The translations under genes and the position numbers were made by a program. 64,000 nucleotides of DNA from Lutimaribacter degradans (GTDB taxonomy: Bacteria > Pseudomonadota > Alphaproteobacteria > Rhodobacterales > Rhodobacteraceae): assembly GCF_023703375.1 (NCBI RefSeq), contig NZ_JAMQGO010000001.1:434001-498000 (forward strand), given 5' to 3'. Positions 26,793 to 35,293 of the stretch are shown in pieces. The notes below the pieces were generated by a model, which had not been told where the DNA came from, searched no databases, and worked only from the letters and a program-made list of their open reading frames with translations. Positions within the stretch are counted from its first letter, which is position 1, and the number at the start of each line of letters is the position of its first letter.

Positions 26793-29180
26793 CTAACTTT
26801 CCATGTCAAGCGCGAGCGCATAGGCCACGCGCTCCATCCCTGACAGGTTGATCTTTACCGCCTGTTGATACAGGTCTTCGAACTCGGGCATGGCGTGCAG
26901 TTCTTCGGCCTTGGCACGGTGCCATTCCAGGCCCTTGGCGTGCCACCTGGCCAGCACCTTGTCTTGCATCAGCCTGTCGTACTCGGCGCGCAGGCGGGGA
27001 ATGTTGCGCTGTATCGTGACGTCGCGCGCATCGCCCCAATCCATCCGGATCCAGTAGTTCAGCCCGATTGACCGATCGACATGCAACGCACGGCCGCGCT
27101 GCCGCTTGATCAGGAAGGACTCGGCCGAGCGCAACGCATAATGATTGAGCTGTAAAAGATCGTAACCAATTGATTTTTTCGAACTTCGCCACCCGTTCTT
27201 GGCGACCTCGCGGGTCATGTCCTTGCCCGATCCGTTTACCCATTTTACCTGGTTCTCGAAAGCTTCGCCCAGCTTGTTGGGGCGGTGGCAACTGATTTTC
27301 GCATAGGCCCCGATGTTGCGGAACATGGTCTTGAAGCCCCAGACCGTGTGTGGCTTGGGGCAGTATTTCGGCGCGCAGGCATCGAATTGCGCGATCACGA
27401 ACTCGTCGCTCAGCCGGTGCACACCGCTATGGCCGAACAATCGCCAGGTCATGGCGACATTGGTGGCGTCGGGAACGGCGGCGAAAAAGTCATCCAGCGT
27501 GCCGTTGCCGCAGCGCACGTTGATGAATTCATCCACGTCTATGTGAATGATCCAGTCGGCGTTCTTTATCACTGGCTCCTTCAACGCCTGGTTCAGTGCG
27601 TATTGCTGGGGCGAGTTGCCTTTCCAGTTGTCGTTGTTGCGGTGTTGCAGCACGCCCATTTCCTGCAAACGGTCCAGGATTTCGCTGGTGCCGTCGCTGC
27701 AATCATTGGTGTAGATCAGGAAGGTGTCGACACCCATCGCCCGGTGATAGGCGACCCACTCAACGATATAGGGGGCCTCGTTCTTCATGCAGCCCACGAT
27801 GACGTTGCCTGTCGAGCCTTTGGGCAGGTTCCGGGGCGGCATCGGGTCATAGGGGGGGGCCGACTCTTCGTCGTTCACGCGGCCCAACTTGTTGTGCGGG
27901 CGAAACGAACTGTCTTTCAGCTTGTGGAAATTCTGCACCGCCAGCGGGGGCATGATGGCCTGCGCCGCCGCGCTCGGTCCGTCCTCGGCCACTGGGGCGG
28001 GTGCGGCCGTGGGCGCATCGCCCGTCATCGTCTTGCCGTTCAGCGCCTTGAGGTCGGCGAGCTTTGTTTTCCGTTCCTCGCGCGTGGCCTTGTCGATCCG
28101 CCATTTGAACGCCAGCAGGTATTGCGACGCGCGATAGCCGTTGCCCGGGTCGGCCTCGGACCAGCCGCCGGGGCGGGCCCTGTCACGCTTGAGCGTTGCG
28201 GGCGTAAGCGCAGGGTGATCCTTGAGCAATTGCTTGTTCTGCGCCTCGAAGGATTTCGACACCTCGGCAAGCTCGCCCGGTTCTATCGGGTCGCCGGGCA
28301 CCGCGATCTCGCCATGGAACTTGCGCCATAGCTGGCGCGGCAGAACGTTGTCGGTTCTGGCCAGCAGGCGCAGGATCAATTCGTTCAACTGGCGCGAGCG
28401 GGCCAGTGACGCAGCCGAGGGCTGGGCATCGGGGCGGCCGGGCTGCGCGCGGCCCAGCGTGTCGTCGATATCGAACATCGCGCGCAGTTCCTCGGTCGCG
28501 TCCTCGCCGTAAAACCGCGCTTCGTCATAGGGGCGCAAGGTTACGCTGCCGGGCCCGAACACACCTTCCCAATGGGTGACAAGCCTTTGATAATCCAGCC
28601 AGAAGGCCGGGCACTGCACTTCGAGGAACTGGCCCTTGTCCGGCTCGATCACGTGGCCGTCCAGCAACGCGTCATCCCACCAGTCCCGCGTGCCTGCCAT
28701 CTCAAGCTCCAGGTCTAGCGAGGCGCCGCGCCCCTCCATCACCTGTTGGGTGTAGTGGCGGCTCAGCGCGCGGCCCTGTTCATCGACATGGGCGATGATA
28801 CGGATATCGTCGGACAGGGGCGCCAGCATCGCGCGCAGCCGCGCCAACTCGGAGTCGCGCGCCAGCGATGGGCCCAACTGGCTGGCCGACAGGATCAGCG
28901 CGCGCGGCTTGTGCGTCTCGACATCGCGGGCCAGCGACGCGGCCAGTTCGTTGTAAAGGGCGGCCTGTTTCTCGGGCGTGATGTAACCGCGGTTGAAACG
29001 AAGCGTATCGATGTGGTCGGGGTCGGTGACGGCCATGAAAAGCCGCGTGTGGTTCTTGCCGCCCGCCGCCCGCGGAAACAGGTACCCCTTTTGCAGCAAC
29101 TGCTCGCGTTTGTCGGCCAACACGTCCTGCAGCCGTGCGGCGCCCATCGCGGCCAGGCCGATATGTAGATAGATGCGCAT
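26793..29180 (-). CDS. Fused sulfotransferase-like / glycosyltransferase protein
   Basis: This 795-residue protein has two parts. Residues 1 to about 400 resemble a sulfotransferase: IYLHIGLAAMGAARLQDVL lines up with the PAPS-binding loop HIGTPKTGTTSLQ, but the key Lys and Thr residues are gone. From about residue 470 a glycosyltransferase follows (VGCMKNEAPYIVEWVAYHRA, YTNDCSDGTSEILDRL, HIDVDEFINV, TWRLFGHSG), paralogous to its neighbours. A disordered Ala/Pro linker lies between. The start overlaps the stop of the next sulfotransferase gene (TGATG). Probably a cytoplasmic glycan transferase with a non-catalytic N-domain. Confidence 0.8.
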   Translation of the reverse strand: MRIYLHIGLAAMGAARLQDVLADKREQLLQKGYLFPRAAGGKNHTRLFMAVTDPDHIDTLRFNRGYITPEKQAALYNELAASLARDVETHKPRALILSASQLGPSLARDSELARLRAMLAPLSDDIRIIAHVDEQGRALSRHYTQQVMEGRGASLDLELEMAGTRDWWDDALLDGHVIEPDKGQFLEVQCPAFWLDYQRLVTHWEGVFGPGSVTLRPYDEARFYGEDATEELRAMFDIDDTLGRAQPGRPDAQPSAASLARSRQLNELILRLLARTDNVLPRQLWRKFHGEIAVPGDPIEPGELAEVSKSFEAQNKQLLKDHPALTPATLKRDRARPGGWSEADPGNGYRASQYLLAFKWRIDKATREERKTKLADLKALNGKTMTGDAPTAAPAPVAEDGPSAAAQAIMPPLAVQNFHKLKDSSFRPHNKLGRVNDEESAPPYDPMPPRNLPKGSTGNVIVGCMKNEAPYIVEWVAYHRAMGVDTFLIYTNDCSDGTSEILDRLQEMGVLQHRNNDNWKGNSPQQYALNQALKEPVIKNADWIIHIDVDEFINVRCGNGTLDDFFAAVPDATNVAMTWRLFGHSGVHRLSDEFVIAQFDACAPKYCPKPHTVWGFKTMFRNIGAYAKISCHRPNKLGEAFENQVKWVNGSGKDMTREVAKNGWRSSKKSIGYDLLQLNHYALRSAESFLIKRQRGRALHVDRSIGLNYWIRMDWGDARDVTIQRNIPRLRAEYDRLMQDKVLARWHAKGLEWHRAKAEELHAMPEFEDLYQQAVKINLSGMERVAYALALDMES

Positions 29181-29827
29181 CAGGCGCTCTCCGTCTTCTT
29201 TTGTTTGCGCGGCTTGTTGGCGTTGCGCCGGCCCCACCATTTCAGGGTCAACCCCAGATGCGCACCGATCTGCGCGGCCGCGTCGGGGCGGGCGATGTCA
29301 AAGCAAAGATAGGCATCGTCGCCCGCGAACAGGCGCTCCAGGTGGGCGTAATGCGCCTCGATCCAGCGGATACGCTCGTTCGTGGTTTCGCCGAAACCGT
29401 TCGGCAAGCCCGGAATATTTCCCTTGGGCAACCGCTCCGTGCCAAGGTTCGACCAGCGCAACATGCTGTCTGAAATCGCGCGCGGGTCGCGCCAGCTGGA
29501 CACGAAGCGCGCGCCCGGATGATGGTGGCGGATGGCGTCGATCAGGCCCCAATCCATTTGTGGCCAGAGCGAGGTTTCGCCGCGCAATACGCTGATTTCG
29601 GTAAAACAATCGAACGCGGCCATCCGCGCCAGCGGGTCGCCCACGTGGAAATAGCCGTCATACATCAGCTTTCCCACGAATTGCCGGTGCAGGCTTTCAT
29701 CGCCTGTCTGGTGCGGGCGGATACGGTAATCGGCCGTTTTCAGCCCCGATACCTTCAGCGCGTGGCCCAGTGTCGTGGTGCCCGACTTGGGAAGCCCGAG
29801 ATTGATGACGCGCAGCCGCTTGCTCAT
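29180..29827 (-). CDS. Small sulfotransferase family protein
   Basis: The 215-residue protein has an intact 5'-phosphosulfate loop INLGLPKSGTTTLGHAL and the 3'-phosphate region FVSSWRDPRAISDSMLRW, so it could transfer sulfate from PAPS. The C-terminus is Lys/Arg-rich (NANKPRKQKK). It overlaps both neighbours by a few bases, making a tightly coupled glycosyltransferase-sulfotransferase-fusion set. The acceptor is unknown. Confidence 0.85.
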   Translation of the reverse strand: MSKRLRVINLGLPKSGTTTLGHALKVSGLKTADYRIRPHQTGDESLHRQFVGKLMYDGYFHVGDPLARMAAFDCFTEISVLRGETSLWPQMDWGLIDAIRHHHPGARFVSSWRDPRAISDSMLRWSNLGTERLPKGNIPGLPNGFGETTNERIRWIEAHYAHLERLFAGDDAYLCFDIARPDAAAQIGAHLGLTLKWWGRRNANKPRKQKKTESA

Positions 29828-30855
29828 GCTGACAGTCCCAGCTCGGCCAGCAGCGCCTCTTCCTCGGGCGGCAGCTTGCTGGCGGCTTTCAACTGGTCGC
29901 GCATCGCGCGGTACTCGGGCTGCTCCAGCAATGCGTCGCGCCTGGCGATGTGCAGCGCCACCGCCTCGTCATGCAGCGCGGCGATTTCCGGGTCGGCTTT
30001 CAGTTTGGCCAGCTCTTTCTTCAACGCGGGCAGGTAGCGGTGAATCGACGTGTCGCGATAGGCGGGGTCGTTGCGTTCGCGCCAATAGGTGTCGTCGAAC
30101 GCGCGATGTTCTCGGTTCACGTCGCCGCGGTCGTTCTTGACCAGGTAACTGTCCAGGCTGCGCAGCGCGTAATGGTTCAACGTGGCGAAATCGCGCGCGC
30201 CCTTGCTGGGAAACTTTCGAATGCGGCGCGGGTTGGCGGCCACCAGGAACTTGTGCTGCACCTTGCGGCCCGACCCATCCGTCCAGAAGGGGCGCTTGCG
30301 CGGCGGCAGGTTCTTTTTGAAGAAAGGCCGGTGCGCGCCATAATACTGCAACGGAAAATCGTTTCGTACCAGAGTCTTGACCTCGATCGCGGATTGCCCG
30401 CACCAAAGGTCGGGGTTGTGGCTGCGGGTGAATTGTTCGATCACGGGGCGGTCTTCGAAGGCGTCGATATCGTCATTGGCAAAGAACTGGAACGTCACGC
30501 TTATGGCCTGCGGGCTGTTGCAGGCCGCGATCAGGCCGGGGATCGTGTGATCGCCAACATGAATGTTCAGGAACTCGTCGACATCGGCCACCCAGACCCA
30601 GTCGGCCTCTTGCACTATCGGCTGTTTCGCCGCGTCCTTGAGCGCCTCCATCTGGTAATTTCGCCCCTGCGCGGGGTTCGGCAGGTGCTGCACCAGCCCG
30701 CGCGCGGCCAGCGCATCCAGCAGCCGGTCGGTCGCATCCGTGCAATCGTTGGAATAAAACAGGTGATCGGTCACGCCGATCAGCCGGTTGAAGGCGATCC
30801 ATTCCAGCAGGAACGGCCCCTCGTTCTTGACGCAGGTCACAGCGGTGATGCGCAT
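29824..30855 (-). CDS. Family 2-like glycosyltransferase
   Basis: The 343-residue protein begins MRITAVTCVKNEGPFLLEWI and contains YSNDCTDATDRLLDAL and VADVDEFLNIHVGDHTIPGL, the same motifs as the two paralogues downstream. The first gene of the run, it has about 200 bp of divergent upstream region shared with the MoxR gene. A GTG directly before the ATG is an alternative start. Substrate unknown. Confidence 0.85.
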   Translation of the reverse strand: MRITAVTCVKNEGPFLLEWIAFNRLIGVTDHLFYSNDCTDATDRLLDALAARGLVQHLPNPAQGRNYQMEALKDAAKQPIVQEADWVWVADVDEFLNIHVGDHTIPGLIAACNSPQAISVTFQFFANDDIDAFEDRPVIEQFTRSHNPDLWCGQSAIEVKTLVRNDFPLQYYGAHRPFFKKNLPPRKRPFWTDGSGRKVQHKFLVAANPRRIRKFPSKGARDFATLNHYALRSLDSYLVKNDRGDVNREHRAFDDTYWRERNDPAYRDTSIHRYLPALKKELAKLKADPEIAALHDEAVALHIARRDALLEQPEYRAMRDQLKAASKLPPEEEALLAELGLSA

Positions 30856-31064
30856 CACACCATGCCCTTGGCTGTCATTTTCACTGTCATTACTCGTCTC
30901 ACTGCCCCGGTGGCCTGTCGGGTTGCACCCCGTTAGACCGCAATTTTATTGCAGAAAACATGGCAGGTCAGGGAAAAAACGTCAACGTGCCGCCGGGGTT
31001 GCACCAAAGCGGTGGTTGACCTGTTGCGCGGCAAATGCACTTCTGTCCGGCAGGGAGGATCGCG

Positions 31065-31973
31065 ATGTCAGGTTTTTCATCGATAGATGCCGTGCAAAAG
31101 GGGCTGGCGTCGCAGGGTTATGTCTGCGGACGGGCCCTGGCCACCGTTGTTTTCCTGTCGCTGCGCCTGGGCCGGCCTTTGTTTCTTGAAGGCGAGGCGG
31201 GCACCGGCAAGACGGAAATTGCCAAGTCCATCGCCGCGGCCCTGGGCCGTCGGCTGATCCGCCTGCAATGCTACGAGGGGCTCGATGCCGCATCGGCCGT
31301 TTATGAATGGAATTTCGCCGAACAGATGATCGCGATCCGCACAGCCGAGGCCGCTGGCAGCGCCGATCGTGACGCGCTCAAGACCGAGCTTTTCACACAG
31401 GACTACCTGATCGAAAGGCCGCTTTTGCAGGCCATGCGCCCGCAGGATGGCGGCGCGCCCGTGTTGCTGATCGACGAGATCGACCGCACCGATGAACCGT
31501 TCGAGGCGTTCCTGCTCGAGGCGCTTTCAGATTTTCAGGTCACGATCCCGGAGCTTGGCACCGTCAAGGCGCCCGAGCCGCCCATCGTCATCCTGACATC
31601 GAACCGCACGCGCGAAGTGCATGACGCGCTCAAGCGCCGCTGCCTGTATCACTGGGTCGATTACCCCACGTTCGACCGTGAAATCGAGATCCTGCAGGCC
31701 CGCGCCCCCGAGGCGGCGGCGGCGCTCAGCCGCGAGGTGGTCGCCTTTGTGCAGGCCCTGCGCACCGAGGACCTGTTCAAGAAACCCGGCGTGGCTGAAA
31801 CCATCGACTGGGCCAAGTGCCTGCTGGCGCTCGACGTGATCGACCTCTCGCCCGAGGTCATCGCCGACACGCTGGGCGCGATCCTGAAATACCAGGACGA
31901 CATCGCCCGCCTGCAAGGCTCCGAGGCGAAACGCATCCTCGACGAGGCGAAGGCCAGCCTGGAGCCGGCTTGA
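31065..31973 (+). CDS. MoxR family AAA ATPase (CoxD-like)
   Basis: The 302-residue ATPase has Walker A GEAGTGKTE (43-51), Walker B VLLIDEIDR and the sensor ILTSNRTREVHDALKRRC. MoxR ATPases act as chaperones for metal-enzyme maturation. In CO dehydrogenase clusters CoxD is of this type and works with the vWA protein CoxE to complete the active site. GGGAGG lies before this ATG. The CoxE-like gene follows about 80 bp later. Confidence 0.88.
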   Translation: MSGFSSIDAVQKGLASQGYVCGRALATVVFLSLRLGRPLFLEGEAGTGKTEIAKSIAAALGRRLIRLQCYEGLDAASAVYEWNFAEQMIAIRTAEAAGSADRDALKTELFTQDYLIERPLLQAMRPQDGGAPVLLIDEIDRTDEPFEAFLLEALSDFQVTIPELGTVKAPEPPIVILTSNRTREVHDALKRRCLYHWVDYPTFDREIEILQARAPEAAAALSREVVAFVQALRTEDLFKKPGVAETIDWAKCLLALDVIDLSPEVIADTLGAILKYQDDIARLQGSEAKRILDEAKASLEPA

Positions 31974-32052
31974 TGGATCCGGTGTCGAAAAATATCTCCC
32001 GGCGATGCGGCGGGCAGGCGGCCCTCCGTCGAGACGGCTGACAAGCGCCCTC

Positions 32053-33303
32053 ATGGCTGAACATATCCCCCTCGATCTGCCCGAGAACCCTCGGCTCACC
32101 CATAACATCACCCATTTCGCCCGCGCCCTGCGCAAGGCCGGGCTGCCTATCGGCACCGGCCGGGTGATCGACGCGATCCGCGCGGTGCAAGCCGCGGGGT
32201 TCACCGAGAAACGCGATTTCTACTGGGTGTTGCACGCCTGTTTCGTCTCACGGCCCGAACAGGCGCGGGTGTTTGCACAGGTGTTTCGCCTTTATTGGCG
32301 CGATCCGCGTTACATGGAACACATGATGGCGATGATGCTGCCCGCTGTGCGCGGCGTGCAGGAAGAGCGGGCCGCGCAAGCGGCCGAGAAACGCGCGGCC
32401 GAGGCGCTGCTTGACGGGGTCGACCACGAGATCGACGCCCCGGAGGCCGGTGAGGAAGAAACCCAGATCGAGATCGACGCCTCGATGACCATCAGCCGTG
32501 AGGAACGGCTCAAGACGCTGGATTTCGAACAGATGAGCACCGCCGAGGTGGCCGAGGCCAAGCGCATGATCGCGCGGCTCAAGCTGCCCGTGAAGCCGCT
32601 GCGGTCGCGCCGCACACGCAGCAGCCTGGCCGGGCACGCGCTGGATTGGCGCCGCACCATGCGGGGCACCCTGCGCCATGGCGGCGAACTGCGCGCACTT
32701 TCGTTGAAAACCCATCGCACGCGCTGGCCCAACCTGGTAGTGCTTTGCGATATTTCCGGCTCGATGTCGCAATATAGTCGGATGGTTTTGCATTTTCTCC
32801 ATGCCGTCGCGAATGAAAAGGGCGCGGGATGGGCGCGGGTGCATGCCTTTACCTTTGGCACCCGGCTCACCAACATCACCCGCCATCTTGCCACCCGCGA
32901 TGTCGATCAGGCGCTGGCCGCTGCCGGCGCCGAGGCCCAGGATTGGGAGGGCGGCACGCGCATCGCCGCCAGCCTGCGCGCGTTCAACCGCGACTGGACA
33001 CGCCGGGTCATGGGGCAGGGGGCGGTGGTGCTGTTGATCACCGATGGGCTTGACCGCGATACCGATCATGATCTTTCGCGCGAGATGGAGCGGCTACACC
33101 TGTCGTCCAGGCGCCTGATATGGCTCAACCCGCTATTGCGCTGGGACGGGTTCACCCCCAAGGCCGAGGGCATCCGCGCCATGCTGCCCCATGTCGATGC
33201 GTTTCGCGCAGGCCACAATATCCAAAGCCTCGAAGAACTGGGCCGGGCCCTGTCGGATGCGGGCGACAGCGGCGAAAAGGACCGCTTGGCAGCAATGCTT
33301 TAG
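32053..33303 (+). CDS. CoxE-like vWA domain protein
   Basis: The 416-residue protein has an N-terminal helical region and a C-terminal von Willebrand A domain with the MIDAS motif DISGSMSQYS starting at residue 233, then THLATRDVDQAL-like and WEGGTRIAASLRAFN segments. It is the usual partner of MoxR ATPases; in carboxydotrophs CoxE helps insert the sulfur/copper of the active site. The start MAEHIPLDLPENPRL was chosen from family N-termini. It converges with the methyltransferase gene. Confidence 0.88.
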   Translation: MAEHIPLDLPENPRLTHNITHFARALRKAGLPIGTGRVIDAIRAVQAAGFTEKRDFYWVLHACFVSRPEQARVFAQVFRLYWRDPRYMEHMMAMMLPAVRGVQEERAAQAAEKRAAEALLDGVDHEIDAPEAGEEETQIEIDASMTISREERLKTLDFEQMSTAEVAEAKRMIARLKLPVKPLRSRRTRSSLAGHALDWRRTMRGTLRHGGELRALSLKTHRTRWPNLVVLCDISGSMSQYSRMVLHFLHAVANEKGAGWARVHAFTFGTRLTNITRHLATRDVDQALAAAGAEAQDWEGGTRIAASLRAFNRDWTRRVMGQGAVVLLITDGLDRDTDHDLSREMERLHLSSRRLIWLNPLLRWDGFTPKAEGIRAMLPHVDAFRAGHNIQSLEELGRALSDAGDSGEKDRLAAML

Positions 33304-33329
33304 CGCGCGCCGCCTTTGCCGGGATGCGG

Positions 33330-33935
33330 TCAGTCCTCGCGCCGCTGCGCCAACAGGTAGGTAAAGGGCTGTTCGTTGCCCTTGGGCGTGACATGCACGT
33401 GGCGCAGGCTGTCGAGAACCGTGAACCGCGCGCCAAGACGCGCGGCCAGCGCCGTGTCATCATAGTGCATCACGGGCAGGTTGCTGCATGTCGCGGGCCC
33501 ATCGGGTGCGAAGGTTGCCAGAACCACCAGGCCACCGGGCTTCAATGCCTTGTGCAGCGCGGCAATATACCTGTCCTGCTGCTCTGGTTGGACCAGAAAA
33601 TGAAAGGCCGCCCTGTCATGCCACAGGTCATAGGCCCTGTCGGGCACCCATTCCGTCACATCGCCGACCACGCACGACAGCGAAGCACCGGCTGGCACAT
33701 GGCGCATCGCAATGTTCAACGCATCCTCGGACAGGTCGATCAGCGTGACATGACCCGCGCCGCGCGCGATCAGGGCACCGGCAAGACGCGAGGCACCCGC
33801 GCCCACATCCACCACCGCCGCACCTTTGGGCAGCTCGGCCTTGTCGATCAGCGCAAGCGACGTGACCGGCCGATCCTCGAACCAAGTCAGCCCGGTTTCG
33901 GGGCGCGCGGCATAGGTTTCATCCCAGTGTCCCAT
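33330..33935 (-). CDS. Class I SAM-dependent methyltransferase
   Basis: The 201-residue protein begins MGHWDETYAARPETGLTWFE, the N-terminus of thiopurine/tellurite-type small methyltransferases. The SAM site is VVDVGAGASRLAGAL, followed by LSEDALNIA and DLWHDRAAFHFL. GGAG lies 6 nt before the ATG. It interrupts the Mo-enzyme region on the opposite strand. Its upstream region is shared with the YeeE/YedE pair. The substrate is unknown. Confidence 0.82.
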   Translation of the reverse strand: MGHWDETYAARPETGLTWFEDRPVTSLALIDKAELPKGAAVVDVGAGASRLAGALIARGAGHVTLIDLSEDALNIAMRHVPAGASLSCVVGDVTEWVPDRAYDLWHDRAAFHFLVQPEQQDRYIAALHKALKPGGLVVLATFAPDGPATCSNLPVMHYDDTALAARLGARFTVLDSLRHVHVTPKGNEQPFTYLLAQRRED

Positions 33936-34045
33936 CAAATTCTCCGTCTTGCGCAAAACGCTGCCACTTGATCCATCTCAAATCAAGGATGGCCACAGCT
34001 TGTTATATTCAGGACTTAGAATGCAACTGAGTAAGGAGGCGCGCA

Positions 34046-34597
34046 ATGCCACTCAATTGGAAAATCGGCGGGGTTCTGTTGGGCTTTGTCTTCTTCCTGG
34101 CCGTGCTACTGGTCAAGCCCATTGGTGTCAGCACGCAATTCGTCATCCTTGACGGGATCGTGGCGGATGCCGTGAGTTCAGACTTCATCACGCAAACCGA
34201 AGAGGGCTGGACCTCGACCAACGCCTACATGGCCAAATCCGATGGCAAGTATGCGAAAAACGCGGCCAACCCCCTGAACTACAGCTTTGTTTTCGTGCTC
34301 GCCATGATGCTGGGCGCATTCCTGTCGGCCAAGGCGCGCGGCGGCGTGGGCCGCGACGAGCGCACGATGCCGGCGCTTTGGCGTGCGAATTTCGGCGAAA
34401 ACCAGTGGAAACGCTACGCCATGGCGTTCCTTGGCGGTTTCGTCGTGCTGTACGGTGCGCGCCTGGCGGGCGGCTGCACCTCGGGGCACATGATGTCGGG
34501 CATGATGCAGACCTCGCTGTCGGGGTATATCTTTGCCCTCGGTGCCTTTGCCGCGGCGGTGCCCGTTGCCCTCATGATGTACAAGAAGGAGGCGTAA
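34046..34597 (+). CDS. YeeE/YedE family sulfur transporter, first half
   Basis: The 183-residue membrane protein starts with a hydrophobic helix (IGGVLLGFVFFLAVLLV) and has the family signature GARLAGGCTSGHMMSGMMQ with the Cys typical of YeeE/YedE sulfur-compound carriers. A 40-residue soluble insert lies after the first helix. It is followed after 3 nt by the second half, the split form known as PmpA/PmpB. It likely transports thiosulfate or other sulfur compounds; which is unknown. AAGGAGG precedes the ATG. Confidence 0.85.
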   Translation: MPLNWKIGGVLLGFVFFLAVLLVKPIGVSTQFVILDGIVADAVSSDFITQTEEGWTSTNAYMAKSDGKYAKNAANPLNYSFVFVLAMMLGAFLSAKARGGVGRDERTMPALWRANFGENQWKRYAMAFLGGFVVLYGARLAGGCTSGHMMSGMMQTSLSGYIFALGAFAAAVPVALMMYKKEA

Positions 34598-34600
34598 CCC

Positions 34601-35194
34601 ATGTCCTCGATCATTCTCGCACTTATCATCGGCGCAGCTTTTGGCGCGGTGCTTGACCGCGTCGGCGCCACGAACCCCAACTGGATCGGCAAGATGCTGG
34701 CGCTCAAGCATCTGCACCTGATGAAAACCATCCTTCTGGCCATCGGCACCGGCGCGGTTCTGATGTTTGGCGGCCAGATGCTGGGCCTGGTCGACGTGGG
34801 CCACATGAGCGTCAAGGCGGCCTATGTGGGCGTCTTCATCGGCGGCCTGCTGCTGGGCGCAGGCTGGGCGGCCTCGGGCTATTGCCCGGGCACGGGCGTC
34901 TGCGCGGCGGCCTCGGGGCGCAAGGATGCGCTGTTCTTCATCGCTGGTGGGCTGTTGGGCGCGGCCGCCTACATGGCCACCTACCCGGCGTGGAAAGCCA
35001 GCGGCATGCTGGATGACATCGCCGGTGGCAAGGTGACGCTGGGCACGGTTCCGGGGTCTGGCTTCGATGGAATCTGGGCCATGTCGGGTGACATCCTGGG
35101 CATCGTTCTGGGCCTTGTGTTCATCGCCATTGCCTTTGCGCTGCCCGAACGGCTGAGCGGCGAGGGCCGGCTTTCGGACGTGCCGGCCGAATAA
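34601..35194 (+). CDS. YeeE/YedE family sulfur transporter, second half
   Basis: The 197-residue membrane protein carries GYCPGTGVCAAASGRKDALFF, the second Cys-bearing signature of the family, and several hydrophobic segments. The ribosome binding site lies in the end of the preceding gene (AAGGAGGCG). Both halves are needed to form the carrier. A T-rich hairpin follows. Confidence 0.85.
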   Translation: MSSIILALIIGAAFGAVLDRVGATNPNWIGKMLALKHLHLMKTILLAIGTGAVLMFGGQMLGLVDVGHMSVKAAYVGVFIGGLLLGAGWAASGYCPGTGVCAAASGRKDALFFIAGGLLGAAAYMATYPAWKASGMLDDIAGGKVTLGTVPGSGFDGIWAMSGDILGIVLGLVFIAIAFALPERLSGEGRLSDVPAE

Positions 35195-35221
35195 CCATTG
35201 GCGACATGCCTGCGAAACTGG

Positions 35222-35252
35222 CGGTCATCCCCTTGGGGTGGCCGTTTTTTTC
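35222..35252 (+). terminator. Intrinsic terminator after the YeeE/YedE pair
   Basis: A stem formed by GGTCATCCCC and GGGGTGGCC, with one bulged base and a very short loop, is followed by seven T residues. It separates the transporter genes from the XdhC-type gene, so the latter likely has its own promoter. Confidence 0.75.
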
Positions 35253-35293
35253 TGGCAGGATCGCCCCATCATTGCGGCAGGGAGGGCCGTGTC

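Noticed and set aside
24619..30855. Glycosyltransferase island as a mobile element
   Set aside because: No transposase, integrase, tRNA or flanking repeats were seen. Paralogue duplication explains the repeats between the genes.
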